Assembly: GCA_002297645.1 (NCBI GenBank)
Contig: DBMH01000102.1
Span: forward strand, 1-14,213
Source of the DNA: Rhodanobacteraceae bacterium UBA703
Lineage (GTDB): Bacteria; Pseudomonadota; Gammaproteobacteria; Xanthomonadales; Rhodanobacteraceae
Length of the DNA stretch: 14,213 nucleotides
Direction: 5' to 3'
This document shows, one piece after another, positions 1 through 6,763 of the stretch. The translations under genes and the position numbers were made by a program. Position 1 is the stretch's first letter, and each line of letters starts with the position of its first letter. The notes beneath the pieces are model-generated. The model saw only the letters and a list, made by a program, of their open reading frames with translations. It searched no databases and was not told the DNA's origin.

Positions 1-78
1 CGCTACGCGGCCGTGTTCGCGCCCGCCGTGCTCGAGCGAGGGCTCGCCGACGCGATGACGAAGGTCGCGCGTCGATGA
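1..78 (+). CDS. 3' end of an unidentified CDS upstream of the glycosyltransferases
   Basis: An open frame enters from the left edge in frame 1 and ends at TGA 76-78, giving the last 25 residues of a protein (RYAAVFAPAVLERGLADAMT followed by KVARR). Its stop overlaps the start of the next gene in an ATGA arrangement, the same junction used between the next two genes, so it very probably belongs to the same operon. The context suggests another glycosyltransferase or polysaccharide enzyme. The visible residues carry no diagnostic motif, so the product remains unassigned. Confidence 0.6.
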   Translation, partial: RYAAVFAPAVLERGLADAMTKVARR

Positions 79-1160
79 AGGCCGCCGTCCTGCTGCCGTC
101 CCTGGCGGGCCGCGACGCGGTCGGCAACGACACGCTGGCGATGGTCGGCCTGCTGCGCGAGCGCGGCATCGAGACGCGCGTGTTCTGCGAGCACGCCCAT
201 GGGGTGAGCGAGCCGACCCACGCGCCGGAAACACTGCCCGATTTCGCCGGCGGTCCCGACGATCTCGTGCTCTACCATTTCTCGACCGGCTGGCCGCTCG
301 CGCTCGACCTGCTGCGGCGCGTGCGCGGTCGCCGCATCGTGCGCTACCACAACATCACGCCGCCGGAGTTCTTCGCCGGCACCGCGAAGAGCTACGAGGC
401 CGCCTGCGCGAAAGGGCGCGAGGAAATTCCGGCGATCGCCCGCCTCGGCTGCGACCTGTACCTCGCCGCCTCGCGCTACAACCTCGACGAACTGCTCGCG
501 TACGGCGTGCCGGCCGAGCGCGGCGCGGTCCTGGCCCCGTTCCACCGCGTGCAGCAACTGATCGACGCCGAGGCCGACCTCGGTCTGCTCGACGAGCTGA
601 GCGACGGGACGCGCAACGTGCTCATGATCGGGCGCATCGCGCCGAACAAGAACCACCTCGCGCTGGTCGACGCCTTCGCCGCCTACGTCGACGGCTACGG
701 CGATCCGGCGCGACTGCTGATCGTCGGCAAGTCCGATCCCGGACTGGACGCCTACAACCAGGCGATCCGCGCGCGCATCGCCGAGCGTCGCCTCGGCGAG
801 CGCGTGTGGTGGCTCGATTCGCTCGGCGAGGCGGAACTGAAGTCGGCCTATCTCGCCAGCCACGCCTTCCTGACGATGAGCCGGCACGAGGGATTCTGCG
901 TGCCGCTGATCGAGGCGATGGCGCTCGGCGTTCCGGTGCTGGCGCACGCGTCGAGCGCGATTCCTGAGACCGTCGGCGACGGCGGCGTGGTCTGGGCCGA
1001 GGAGGATCCCTGGCTGTACGCGGCCAGCCTCGCGCGGCTCGGCACCGATGCCGCGTTCCGCAACGACCTGCGCGATGCGGCGCGCCGGCGCTACGAGCGC
1101 GAATTCGCGACCGGCGTGCTGCACGGCCGCTTCCATGCCTTGCTGGAGTCGCTGCGATGA
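75..1160 (+). CDS. GT4-type glycosyltransferase
   Basis: A 361-residue retaining glycosyltransferase of the GT-B fold, GT4-like. The C-terminal nucleotide-sugar domain starts near residue 181 with NVLMIGRIAPNKNHLALVDA, holding the usual G-R and K-N residues of the donor phosphate site. It continues to the E-x7-E signature at about residues 272-280 (EGFCVPLIEAMALGVPV), followed by a conserved IPE/GDGG stretch. The N-terminal acceptor domain is less conserved, and no signal peptide or membrane segment is seen, so the enzyme is probably cytoplasmic or peripheral at the inner membrane. The length is normal for the family. The ATG overlaps the upstream stop (ATGA), and an AAGG lies roughly ten bases before it. 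The likely role is transfer of a sugar to a surface polysaccharide or lipid-linked glycan. The donor and acceptor cannot be read from the sequence. Confidence 0.85.
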   Translation: MKAAVLLPSLAGRDAVGNDTLAMVGLLRERGIETRVFCEHAHGVSEPTHAPETLPDFAGGPDDLVLYHFSTGWPLALDLLRRVRGRRIVRYHNITPPEFFAGTAKSYEAACAKGREEIPAIARLGCDLYLAASRYNLDELLAYGVPAERGAVLAPFHRVQQLIDAEADLGLLDELSDGTRNVLMIGRIAPNKNHLALVDAFAAYVDGYGDPARLLIVGKSDPGLDAYNQAIRARIAERRLGERVWWLDSLGEAELKSAYLASHAFLTMSRHEGFCVPLIEAMALGVPVLAHASSAIPETVGDGGVVWAEEDPWLYAASLARLGTDAAFRNDLRDAARRRYEREFATGVLHGRFHALLESLR

Positions 1161-2332
1161 AGCGCGTCGCGATCGTCGTCCCGCGTTGTCACGAGTCGCT
1201 GACCGGCGGCGCCGAGGCGCATGCCTGGCAATACGCGACCCTGCTCGCGGACGACTACGCCGTCGACGTGCTGACGACGACGGCGAGCGACTACGTGAGC
1301 TGGGCCAACGACCTGCCGGAAGGCGTAGAGCATCGCGACGGTGTCGCGATCCGGCGCTTCCGCGTCGCGCGCGAACGCGGACTCTACTTCCACGACCTGC
1401 ATCGGCGCCTGCTCGCGCATTTCGACGCGAACGGCGGCCGCGTGGACTGGCCGGAGGCGCTGCAGGAGGAGTTCATCCGCTCGCAGGGGCCGGTCTGCCC
1501 GGGCCTCGTCGAACATCTGGAGCGCCGCGGGGACGACTACGCCGCGGTGATCTTCCTGACCTACCTGTACCCGACCACCTACGACGCCTCGCGCGCCCTG
1601 CGCCATCGACGCTGGGGTCTGGTGCCGACGCTGCACGACGAGCCGCCGGCGTACTTCGGCGCGTACGCGCAGATGGCACGCCACGTGCCCCGTATCCTGT
1701 GGAACACGCCTGCCGAGCGGCGTCTCGGCAAGCGCCTGTGGGACATCGACACCGGCAACCTGGTCGCCATGACGGTGGAAACGCGCGTCGTCGAGCCGGC
1801 GCGCGAATCCGCGCCGTACCTGCTCTACAGCGGGCGCATCGACACGCACAAGGGCTGCGCGATGCTGCTCGACGCGTTCGAGAGCTACCGTCGCACGCAC
1901 CCGTCGGACCTGCGTCTCGTGCTGACCGGTTCGGACAAGCTCGGCGTGCGCGAATCCGAGCACGTGCGGTACCTCGGCTTCGTCAGCGAGGAACGCAAGC
2001 TCGCGCTGATGGGCGGAGCGCTCGCCTTCGTGCATCCGTCGCCGTACGAGAGCCTCAGCATCGTCGCGCTGGAGGCGATGGCGCAGGGCACGCCGATCGT
2101 CGTCAACGGCGAATGCGAGATCCTGGCCGACCACGTCGCCGCCAGCGGCAGCGGCTTCGTATTCCGCGGCGAGGCGGGGCTGCATGCGGCGATCGACGCC
2201 GCGCGCGCGCTCGATCCCGCGGCGCGCGCGGAGCAGGCGGCCCGTGCGCGCGCCTATGTCGCCGACCGCTATGGGCGTGAACAGGTGCGCGCGCGCTTGA
2301 TCGCCGAAGTCGAGGCGCTGGCGGCGAACTGA
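1157..2332 (+). CDS. GT4-type glycosyltransferase, second of the pair
   Basis: A 391-residue GT-B glycosyltransferase. The N-terminus has the Gly-rich SLTGGAEAHAW loop typical of GT4 enzymes (about residues 14-24). The C-terminal half shows YSGRIDTHKGCAMLLDAF (residues about 223-240, with Arg227 and Lys232 at the donor site) and the E-x7-E element PYESLSIVALEAMAQGTPIV (Glu298 and Glu306). No transmembrane helix is evident. The start is fixed by an ATGA overlap with the preceding gene and a GGAG at 1145-1148, eight bases upstream, so translation is probably coupled. It is the last gene of the plus-strand operon and faces the histidine kinase gene convergently across about 42 bp. The sugar specificity is not determinable. 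Assembly of LPS O-chain, exopolysaccharide or a protein glycan are all possible. Confidence 0.85.
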   Translation: MKRVAIVVPRCHESLTGGAEAHAWQYATLLADDYAVDVLTTTASDYVSWANDLPEGVEHRDGVAIRRFRVARERGLYFHDLHRRLLAHFDANGGRVDWPEALQEEFIRSQGPVCPGLVEHLERRGDDYAAVIFLTYLYPTTYDASRALRHRRWGLVPTLHDEPPAYFGAYAQMARHVPRILWNTPAERRLGKRLWDIDTGNLVAMTVETRVVEPARESAPYLLYSGRIDTHKGCAMLLDAFESYRRTHPSDLRLVLTGSDKLGVRESEHVRYLGFVSEERKLALMGGALAFVHPSPYESLSIVALEAMAQGTPIVVNGECEILADHVAASGSGFVFRGEAGLHAAIDAARALDPAARAEQAARARAYVADRYGREQVRARLIAEVEALAAN

Positions 2333-2356
2333 CGCGCGCAATCCGCGCTTCCCGCA

Positions 2357-2370
2357 GCCGGACGTCCGGC
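2357..2370. terminator. Short palindrome between convergent genes, possible weak terminator
   Basis: The perfect 14-base palindrome GCCGGACGTCCGGC lies in the 42 bp between the convergent glycosyltransferase and histidine kinase stops. It can fold as a 5-bp GC stem with an ACGT loop on either strand. There is no T-tract on either side, so a bidirectional terminator function is only a suggestion. Confidence 0.3.
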
Positions 2371-2374
2371 GGCC

Positions 2375-3763
2375 TCAGCGCGATTCGAAGCGCATCGAGA
2401 AGCGCGCACCGCCCAGGTTCGGTGCGCGGTCGACGGTGAGCTCGCCGCGATACGCCTTCAGGATGTCCTGCACGATCGCGAGGCCGATGCCGTGGCCCTG
2501 CACGCGCTCGTCGCCGCGCACCCCGCGTTGCAGCAGGTGCCCGACCTTGTCCTCCGGGATGCCGGGGCCGTCGTCCTCCACCGTCACCAGCAGGCCGGCG
2601 CGCCGGCCGGGCTGCGCCGCCAGCGCCTGCGTGGTCAGCAGCACGCGTCGCCTGGCCCACTTGAAGGCGTTCTCCAGCAGGTTGCCGAGCAGCTCCAGCA
2701 GGTCGCCCTGGTCGCCGTGGAAGCGCGCCGCGGGATCGAGGTCGAACTCGCACAGGACCGATTTCGCGGCGTACACCTTTTCGAGGCTGCGCACGATTTC
2801 CTCGGCGTACGGGTCGAGCGGCAGCGGCGCGGCGAAAGTCTGGTGTCCCGAGGTCGCCGCGCGCGACAACTGGTAGGCGACGATCTCGTCCATGCGGCCG
2901 ACCTGCTGCAGCACGGTCCAGCGCAGGTCCTCGCCGTCGGCGCCGGTCTCGAGCTGGCTGCGCATGACCGCGAGCGGTGTCTTCAGGCTGTGGGCGAGGT
3001 CGGACAGGGTGTTGCGGTAGCGCTTGACGCGATCGCGCTCGGCTTCGATGAAATTGTTGATGTTGGCGGTCAGGCCGGCGAGCTCGGCCGGATAGTCGCG
3101 GCCGAGCTGTTCCTGCGCGCCCTGCTCGACGCGGCGCAGGTCGGTGGTGACGCGGCGCAATGGCGACAGGCTCCAGCGCAGCACGCCGAGCAGCAGCAGG
3201 AGCAGCCCGATGCCGAGCGAGCCGAGCCAGGCGGCAAGCGTGCGACGGTACACGTCGACCTGCTGGCGCAGGGCACGCGTGTCCTCGGCGATGTGGAAGG
3301 TGACGTTCAGTTCGTTCTTCGCACCGGCGTTCCAGACCACGCCTTGCGACAGGATGAACAGCTCGCCGTCGCTCGTGCGCAGCGGGCCGCGGAAACTGCG
3401 GTCGCCGGGCGCGAGCTGTTCGCCGAACGGAAGGTCGCGGTCGATCGCCGAGGCCGATCGCCATTCCTTGTCCTTCGCGCCGACGATGCGGCCGCCGACG
3501 ATGCCGGCGTAGAGGCCGGTCGCGGTCGGCTCGTCGAAGCGGGGATCGGGGCCGACGTCGGGCGGGATCAGCGCGCCCGCGCGGTTCGGGTCGGAACTGG
3601 CGAGATAGGTGTAGAGGTAGCCCTGCAGGCGTTCGCGCAGCGCGCTTTCCGCGGCTTGGTAGAACGCGTTGTCGAGCGCGACGAAGGCGAGCGCGAGGAA
3701 GGCGGCCAGGACGAGCCCCGCCGCCGCGAGCGATCGCGCTTGCAGCGACAGCGGGCGCGCCAC
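2375..3763 (-). CDS. phoQ: Two-component sensor histidine kinase, PhoQ-like
   Basis: A 462-residue membrane sensor kinase. One transmembrane helix lies at about 13-32 and a second at about 177-196, flanking a periplasmic sensor domain of roughly 145 residues. A HAMP-like linker follows, then the dimerisation box LAHSLKTPLAVM with His258. The ATP-binding domain has an N box (NLLENAFKW, Asn365), a G1 box (VEDDGPGIP, about 395-403) and a G2 box (GHGIGLAIV, about 423-431). The HSLKTPL form of the H box and the architecture match the PhoQ group. The proposed start is GTG, three bases after the response regulator stop, and no strong Shine-Dalgarno sequence is seen, so translation may be coupled. 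It would phosphorylate the adjacent OmpR-family regulator. The ligand (Mg2+, pH or cationic peptides in classic PhoQ) is not proven; an acidic patch typical of metal-sensing PhoQ is not obvious. Confidence 0.88.
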   Translation of the reverse strand: MARPLSLQARSLAAAGLVLAAFLALAFVALDNAFYQAAESALRERLQGYLYTYLASSDPNRAGALIPPDVGPDPRFDEPTATGLYAGIVGGRIVGAKDKEWRSASAIDRDLPFGEQLAPGDRSFRGPLRTSDGELFILSQGVVWNAGAKNELNVTFHIAEDTRALRQQVDVYRRTLAAWLGSLGIGLLLLLLGVLRWSLSPLRRVTTDLRRVEQGAQEQLGRDYPAELAGLTANINNFIEAERDRVKRYRNTLSDLAHSLKTPLAVMRSQLETGADGEDLRWTVLQQVGRMDEIVAYQLSRAATSGHQTFAAPLPLDPYAEEIVRSLEKVYAAKSVLCEFDLDPAARFHGDQGDLLELLGNLLENAFKWARRRVLLTTQALAAQPGRRAGLLVTVEDDGPGIPEDKVGHLLQRGVRGDERVQGHGIGLAIVQDILKAYRGELTVDRAPNLGGARFSMRFESR

Positions 3764-3766
3764 GGA

Positions 3767-4474
3767 CTAGCCCGTCTTCGTCTCGTCGGCCGGAACGTCG
3801 CTGCGTTCGAGCGCGAAGCGGTAGCCGCGTCCGCGCACGGTCTCGATCGGCTTGATCGCATTCTCGGGATCGAGCTTGCGGCGCAGGCGGCCGATGAACA
3901 CTTCGAGCACGTTGGAGTCGCGATCGAAGTCCTGCTGGTAGATGTGCTCGGTGAGGTCGGCCTTCGACACGAGTTCGCCGGCGTGCAGCATCAGGTACTC
4001 GAGCACCTTGTACTCGTAGCTGGTCAGGTCCACCGTGCCGCCGTTGACGGCGACGGTCTGCGCGGTCGTGTCGAGCACGACCGGACCGCATTCCAGCGTC
4101 GGACGCGACCAGCCGCTGGCGCGGCGCACGAGCGCGTTCAGGCGCGCCAGCAGTTCCTCGACGTGGAACGGCTTGACCAGATAGTCGTCGGCACCGTTCT
4201 TGAGGCCCTGGACCTTGTCCTGCCAGGATGAGCGCGCGGTCAGGATGAGAATCGGGTAGCGCTGGCCCGCCTCGCGCAGCTGCCGCACCAGGTCCATGCC
4301 CGACAGCTTGGGCAGGCCGAGGTCGATGATGGCGACGTCGAAAGGCACTTCGCGGCCGAGGTAGAGCCCTTCCTCGCCGTCGCCGGCAGCGTCGACGGCG
4401 AAGCCGTCGCGCTTCAGTCGCGCCGCGAGGGTTTCACGCAACGGGGCTTCGTCTTCCACCAGCAATACGCGCAT
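3767..4474 (-). CDS. phoP: OmpR/PhoB-family response regulator, PhoP-like
   Basis: A 235-residue DNA-binding response regulator. The receiver domain (about 1-118) begins MRVLLVEDEAPLRETL with the acidic pair near Glu7/Asp8. It has phospho-acceptor Asp51 in AIIDLGLPKLSGMD, the switch Thr79 in LILTAR, and Lys101 in LVKPFH. The C-terminal winged-helix domain (about 126-222) shows LTSYEYKVLEYLM, a recognition-helix region DRDSNVLEVFIGRLRRKL and the closing VRGRGYRF. Length and motifs are standard for the PhoP/OmpR class. The ATG start has GGAG about eight bases upstream. It lies 40 bp downstream of the PepSY gene and three bases upstream of the kinase start, consistent with one operon. Its target genes are not visible here, apart from a candidate operator ahead of the operon. 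Confidence 0.92.
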   Translation of the reverse strand: MRVLLVEDEAPLRETLAARLKRDGFAVDAAGDGEEGLYLGREVPFDVAIIDLGLPKLSGMDLVRQLREAGQRYPILILTARSSWQDKVQGLKNGADDYLVKPFHVEELLARLNALVRRASGWSRPTLECGPVVLDTTAQTVAVNGGTVDLTSYEYKVLEYLMLHAGELVSKADLTEHIYQQDFDRDSNVLEVFIGRLRRKLDPENAIKPIETVRGRGYRFALERSDVPADETKTG

Positions 4475-4514
4475 GTCGATCTCCGTGGGGGATGCAGTCC
4501 GGGGGCTGGCGGGC

Positions 4515-4769
4515 TCATTGCTCCGCGGGGACCTGAATCACGCGGACCTGTCCGTCCGGCGTCAGGATCTTGATGCGATAGATCTTGCGCTTGCCGACAT
4601 TGAGCGTCTGCACCGACAGCACTTTGCCGGCAGCCTGGTTCTGCGCTTCGGCGACCGCCTCCTGCACGCTGACCTCGCGCGCGCCCGCGGGGGGCGCGAA
4701 CGCGACGATCGACGACATCAGGAAGGACGCCAGCAGACTGGCACCACGCAAGGCTCGCATCGTCCTCAT
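4515..4769 (-). CDS. Secreted PepSY-domain protein
   Basis: A small 84-residue protein with a Sec-type signal peptide (Arg-rich start, hydrophobic stretch LLASFLMSSIVAFA, likely cleavage after the PPAGA region near residue 30). The mature part of about 50 residues is a single PepSY-like domain: VSVQEAVAEAQNQAAGKVLS followed by KIYRIKILTPDGQVRVIQV. PepSY proteins are periplasmic or exported and are often encoded next to PhoP/PhoQ-type pairs, where a role in inhibiting or sensing proteases or modulating the sensor has been proposed; that role is inference. Two start codons are possible, ATG 4767-4769 and ATG 4758-4760, which removes three residues. Neither has a well-spaced Shine-Dalgarno. The gene is first in the PepSY-regulator-kinase unit. 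Confidence 0.8.
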   Translation of the reverse strand: MRTMRALRGASLLASFLMSSIVAFAPPAGAREVSVQEAVAEAQNQAAGKVLSVQTLNVGKRKIYRIKILTPDGQVRVIQVPAEQ

Positions 4770-4795
4770 CTTAGCCCGCAGGCCGGTTCTCGCAA
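4768..4795 (-). promoter_or_regulatory. Candidate sigma-70 promoter of the PepSY-phoP-phoQ unit
   Basis: On the minus strand TTGCGA (4790-4795) and TAAGAT (4768-4773) are separated by 16 bp, each four of six to consensus. If used, the transcript would start at or next to the second ATG of the PepSY gene (4758-4760), giving a nearly leaderless mRNA. The -10 element overlaps the first ATG. This is a weak pattern in a GC-rich genome. Confidence 0.3.
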
Positions 4796-4833
4796 ACAGC
4801 TCCGCAACGGTGGCGCAGTCTCGGCAGCAGCCA

Positions 4834-4849
4834 TTGAATTTCGGCTGAA
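4834..4849 (-). promoter_or_regulatory. Tandem TTCAG/TTCAA direct repeat, candidate response-regulator operator
   Basis: On the minus strand TTCAG, six bases, then TTCAA forms a direct repeat with an 11-bp period. The similarity extends to the left (GAAGTTCAG and GAAATTCAA). OmpR/PhoB-family regulators bind head-to-tail half-sites with about one helical turn of spacing, and this repeat lies about 65 bp upstream of the PepSY gene that heads the phoP-phoQ unit, so autoregulation is plausible. No second copy was found in the window. Confidence 0.4.
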
Positions 4850-4877
4850 CTTCGCGACGGAGCGTGCGCCGGGCATG

Positions 4878-6269
4878 TCAGTGGTCGTAGGCCGACTCGC
4901 CGTGGGAGGTGATGTCCAGGCCCTGGCGCTCGTGCTCTTCGCTGACGCGCAGGCCGACGAGGAGGTCCGCCAGCTTCCAGGCGAGGAACGCGACGACCGC
5001 GCTCCATGCGACGGTGAGCAGCACCGCCTTCGCCTGGATCCCCACCTGGACGACGATGCCCGGATAGCCGGTCGCGCCGGTGCTCCAGTCGGTGACGAGG
5101 CCGGGGCCGCCGAGCGCGGGCGAGGCGAACACGCCGGTCAGCAGTGCTCCGGCGATGCCGCCGAGCGCGTGCACGCCGAACACGTCGAGCGCGTCGTCGG
5201 CCGGCACGAGGCGCTTGAGCCCGGTCACGCCCCAGAGGCAGACGAGGCCGGCGACCACGCCGATCGCGAATGCGCCGCCGATGCCGACGTTGCCGGCCGC
5301 GGGCGTGATCGCGACGAGTCCGGAGACGGCGCCCGAGGCGGCGCCGAGCATCGACGGCCGGCCTTTGAGGGCCCATTCCGCGAACGTCCAGGCGAGTACG
5401 GCGCAGGCGGTCGCGAGATAGGTGTTGAGGAAGGCGAGCGCCGCCGTGCCGTTCGCTTCCAGCGCGGATCCGGCATTGAAGCCGAACCAGCCGAACCACA
5501 GCAGCGAGGCGCCGATCATCGTCATCGTGAGGCTGTGCGGGCGCATTGCCTCGCGGCCGTAGCCGAGCCGCTTGCCGACGAGCAGGGCGCCGACGAGTCC
5601 CGCGACGCCGGCATTGATGTGCACGACGGTGCCGCCGGCGAAGTCGAGCGCGCCCCACTGCCAGATCAGGCCGGCGTGCGCGTCCAGCGTTCCGGCGTGG
5701 GTCGCGTCGGCGTAGGCGTCGGGGCCGGCCCAGAACCAGACCATGTGCGCGATCGGCAGGTAGGCGAAGGTGAACCAGACCAGGACGAACACGAGCACCG
5801 CGGCGAAGCGGATGCGTTCGACCAGCGAGCCGAGGATCAGGCAGCAGGCGATCGCGGCGAAGGTGGCCTGGAACGCGACGAACACGAGCTCGTACATCGG
5901 CACGCCTTTCGAGAACGTCGACGCCAAGGCGTAGCTGCCCTGCGCCGCATCGACGGTGCCATGCAGGAACAGGCGCGACAGGCCGCCGATCAGCGCGTTG
6001 CCGTCGGTGAACGCGAGGCTGTAGCCGTAGGCGCACCACAGCACGGTCACCATCGAGAACACGACGAACACCTGCATCAGCACCGACAGCATGTTCTTGC
6101 TGCGCACCAGCCCGCCGTAGAACAGCGCCAGCGCCGGCACGCTCATCAGCAGCACCAGCGCGGTCGATGTCAGCATCCAGGCGGTGTCGCCCTTGTCCGG
6201 CATCGGCGCGGATGCGCCCGCAGGAACGGAGTCGGCGAGCAGGATGGCGGCGAGGAAGAGGTTCCGCAT
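4878..6269 (-). CDS. amtB: Ammonium transporter AmtB
   Basis: A 463-residue Amt-family channel for NH4+/NH3 in the inner membrane. An N-terminal hydrophobic signal-like segment (residues 1-20) is followed by the first Amt helix, DTAWMLTSTALVLLMSVPAL, and about ten more hydrophobic helices. The twin pore histidines are visible: His217 in DFAGGTVVHINAG, with the partner Asp209 eight residues before it, and His367 in LDVFGVHALGG. The 150-residue spacing equals that of His168/His318 in E. coli AmtB. The C-terminal tail (DLLVGLRVSEEHERQGLDI) carries the conserved cytoplasmic motif that contacts GlnK. The start has an AGGAGG seven bases upstream. It lies 12 bp after glnK, so the two are surely co-transcribed. 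No strong hairpin follows the stop. Confidence 0.97.
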   Translation of the reverse strand: MRNLFLAAILLADSVPAGASAPMPDKGDTAWMLTSTALVLLMSVPALALFYGGLVRSKNMLSVLMQVFVVFSMVTVLWCAYGYSLAFTDGNALIGGLSRLFLHGTVDAAQGSYALASTFSKGVPMYELVFVAFQATFAAIACCLILGSLVERIRFAAVLVFVLVWFTFAYLPIAHMVWFWAGPDAYADATHAGTLDAHAGLIWQWGALDFAGGTVVHINAGVAGLVGALLVGKRLGYGREAMRPHSLTMTMIGASLLWFGWFGFNAGSALEANGTAALAFLNTYLATACAVLAWTFAEWALKGRPSMLGAASGAVSGLVAITPAAGNVGIGGAFAIGVVAGLVCLWGVTGLKRLVPADDALDVFGVHALGGIAGALLTGVFASPALGGPGLVTDWSTGATGYPGIVVQVGIQAKAVLLTVAWSAVVAFLAWKLADLLVGLRVSEEHERQGLDITSHGESAYDH

Positions 6270-6281
6270 GGCCTTGCCTCC

Positions 6282-6620
6282 TCAGAGTGCGTCGATGCCG
6301 ACGTCGCCGGTACGGATGCGCATCGCGTGCGCGACCGGGATGACGAAGATCTTGCCGTCGCCGATCTTGCCGCTGCGCGCGGCGTCGGCGATGGTCTCGA
6401 CCACGTCGTCGGCGCGGTCGTCGGGAACGACGGTCTCGAGGCGGATCTTCGGCACGAAGTCGACGACGTACTCCGCGCCGCGATAGAGCTCGGCATGGCC
6501 CTTCTGGCGGCCGTAGCCCCTGACTTCGGTGACCGTGAGGCCGGCGATGCCGATCTGCGACAACGCATCGCGCACGTCGTCGAGCTTGAACGGGCGGATG
6601 ATCGCGACGACGAGTTTCAT
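6282..6620 (-). CDS. glnK: Nitrogen regulatory protein P-II (GlnK/GlnB)
   Basis: A 112-residue PII signalling protein of the canonical length. It begins MKLVVAIIRPFKLDDVRDAL. The T-loop contains the PII signature YRGAEYVVDFVPK with uridylylation residue Tyr51. The C-terminal signature GKIGDGKIFVIPV, including the nucleotide-binding Gly-Lys-Ile-Gly-Asp-Gly, is also present. It senses 2-oxoglutarate and ATP/ADP, blocks AmtB when nitrogen is plentiful and may regulate GlnE and NtrB. Adjacency to amtB (12 bp) supports the name glnK rather than glnB, though many Xanthomonadales annotate it as either. A GGAG lies about nine bases before the ATG. No separate promoter was recognised in the 143 bp upstream, so read-through from glnA is the simplest model. 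Confidence 0.96.
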   Translation of the reverse strand: MKLVVAIIRPFKLDDVRDALSQIGIAGLTVTEVRGYGRQKGHAELYRGAEYVVDFVPKIRLETVVPDDRADDVVETIADAARSGKIGDGKIFVIPVAHAMRIRTGDVGIDAL

Positions 6621-6647
6621 GCGCGTGCTCTCCGGTCCTGGCGCGGC

Positions 6648-6757
6648 TCTCCCCCTCTCGCTTGCGGGAGAGGGCGGTTGAGGGAAAGCGGACGATGCCC
6701 TTCGCTCCGGTCGCCCTCATCCGCCTTCGGCACTTCTCCCGCCAGCGGGAGAAGGAA
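6648..6757. repeat. Double-hairpin intergenic repeat between glnA and glnK
   Basis: This intergenic block holds two strong hairpins. The first pairs CCCTCTC (6653-6659) with GAGAGGG (6668-6674). The second pairs CTTCTCCCG (6733-6741) with CGGGAGAAG (6746-6754). Between them TGAGGG (6679-6684) can pair with CCCTCA (6714-6719), and CCG/CGG (6721-6730) can form a mini-stem, so the whole element is nearly palindromic. This composition resembles a dispersed, MITE- or REP-like intergenic repeat that I know from Xanthomonadales and related genomes. It starts nine bases after the glnA stop and could attenuate transcription or stabilise mRNA. Neither hairpin has a T-tract. Only one copy is in the window, so repetition is inferred. 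Confidence 0.65.
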
Positions 6758-6763
6758 CAGCCG

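Noticed and set aside
2103..4091. 662-codon minus-strand frame over the kinase and regulator region
   Set aside because: It overlaps the PhoQ-like kinase in another frame, has Arg/Pro/Ala-rich low-information sequence, and lacks any motif, while the kinase frame has all its boxes.
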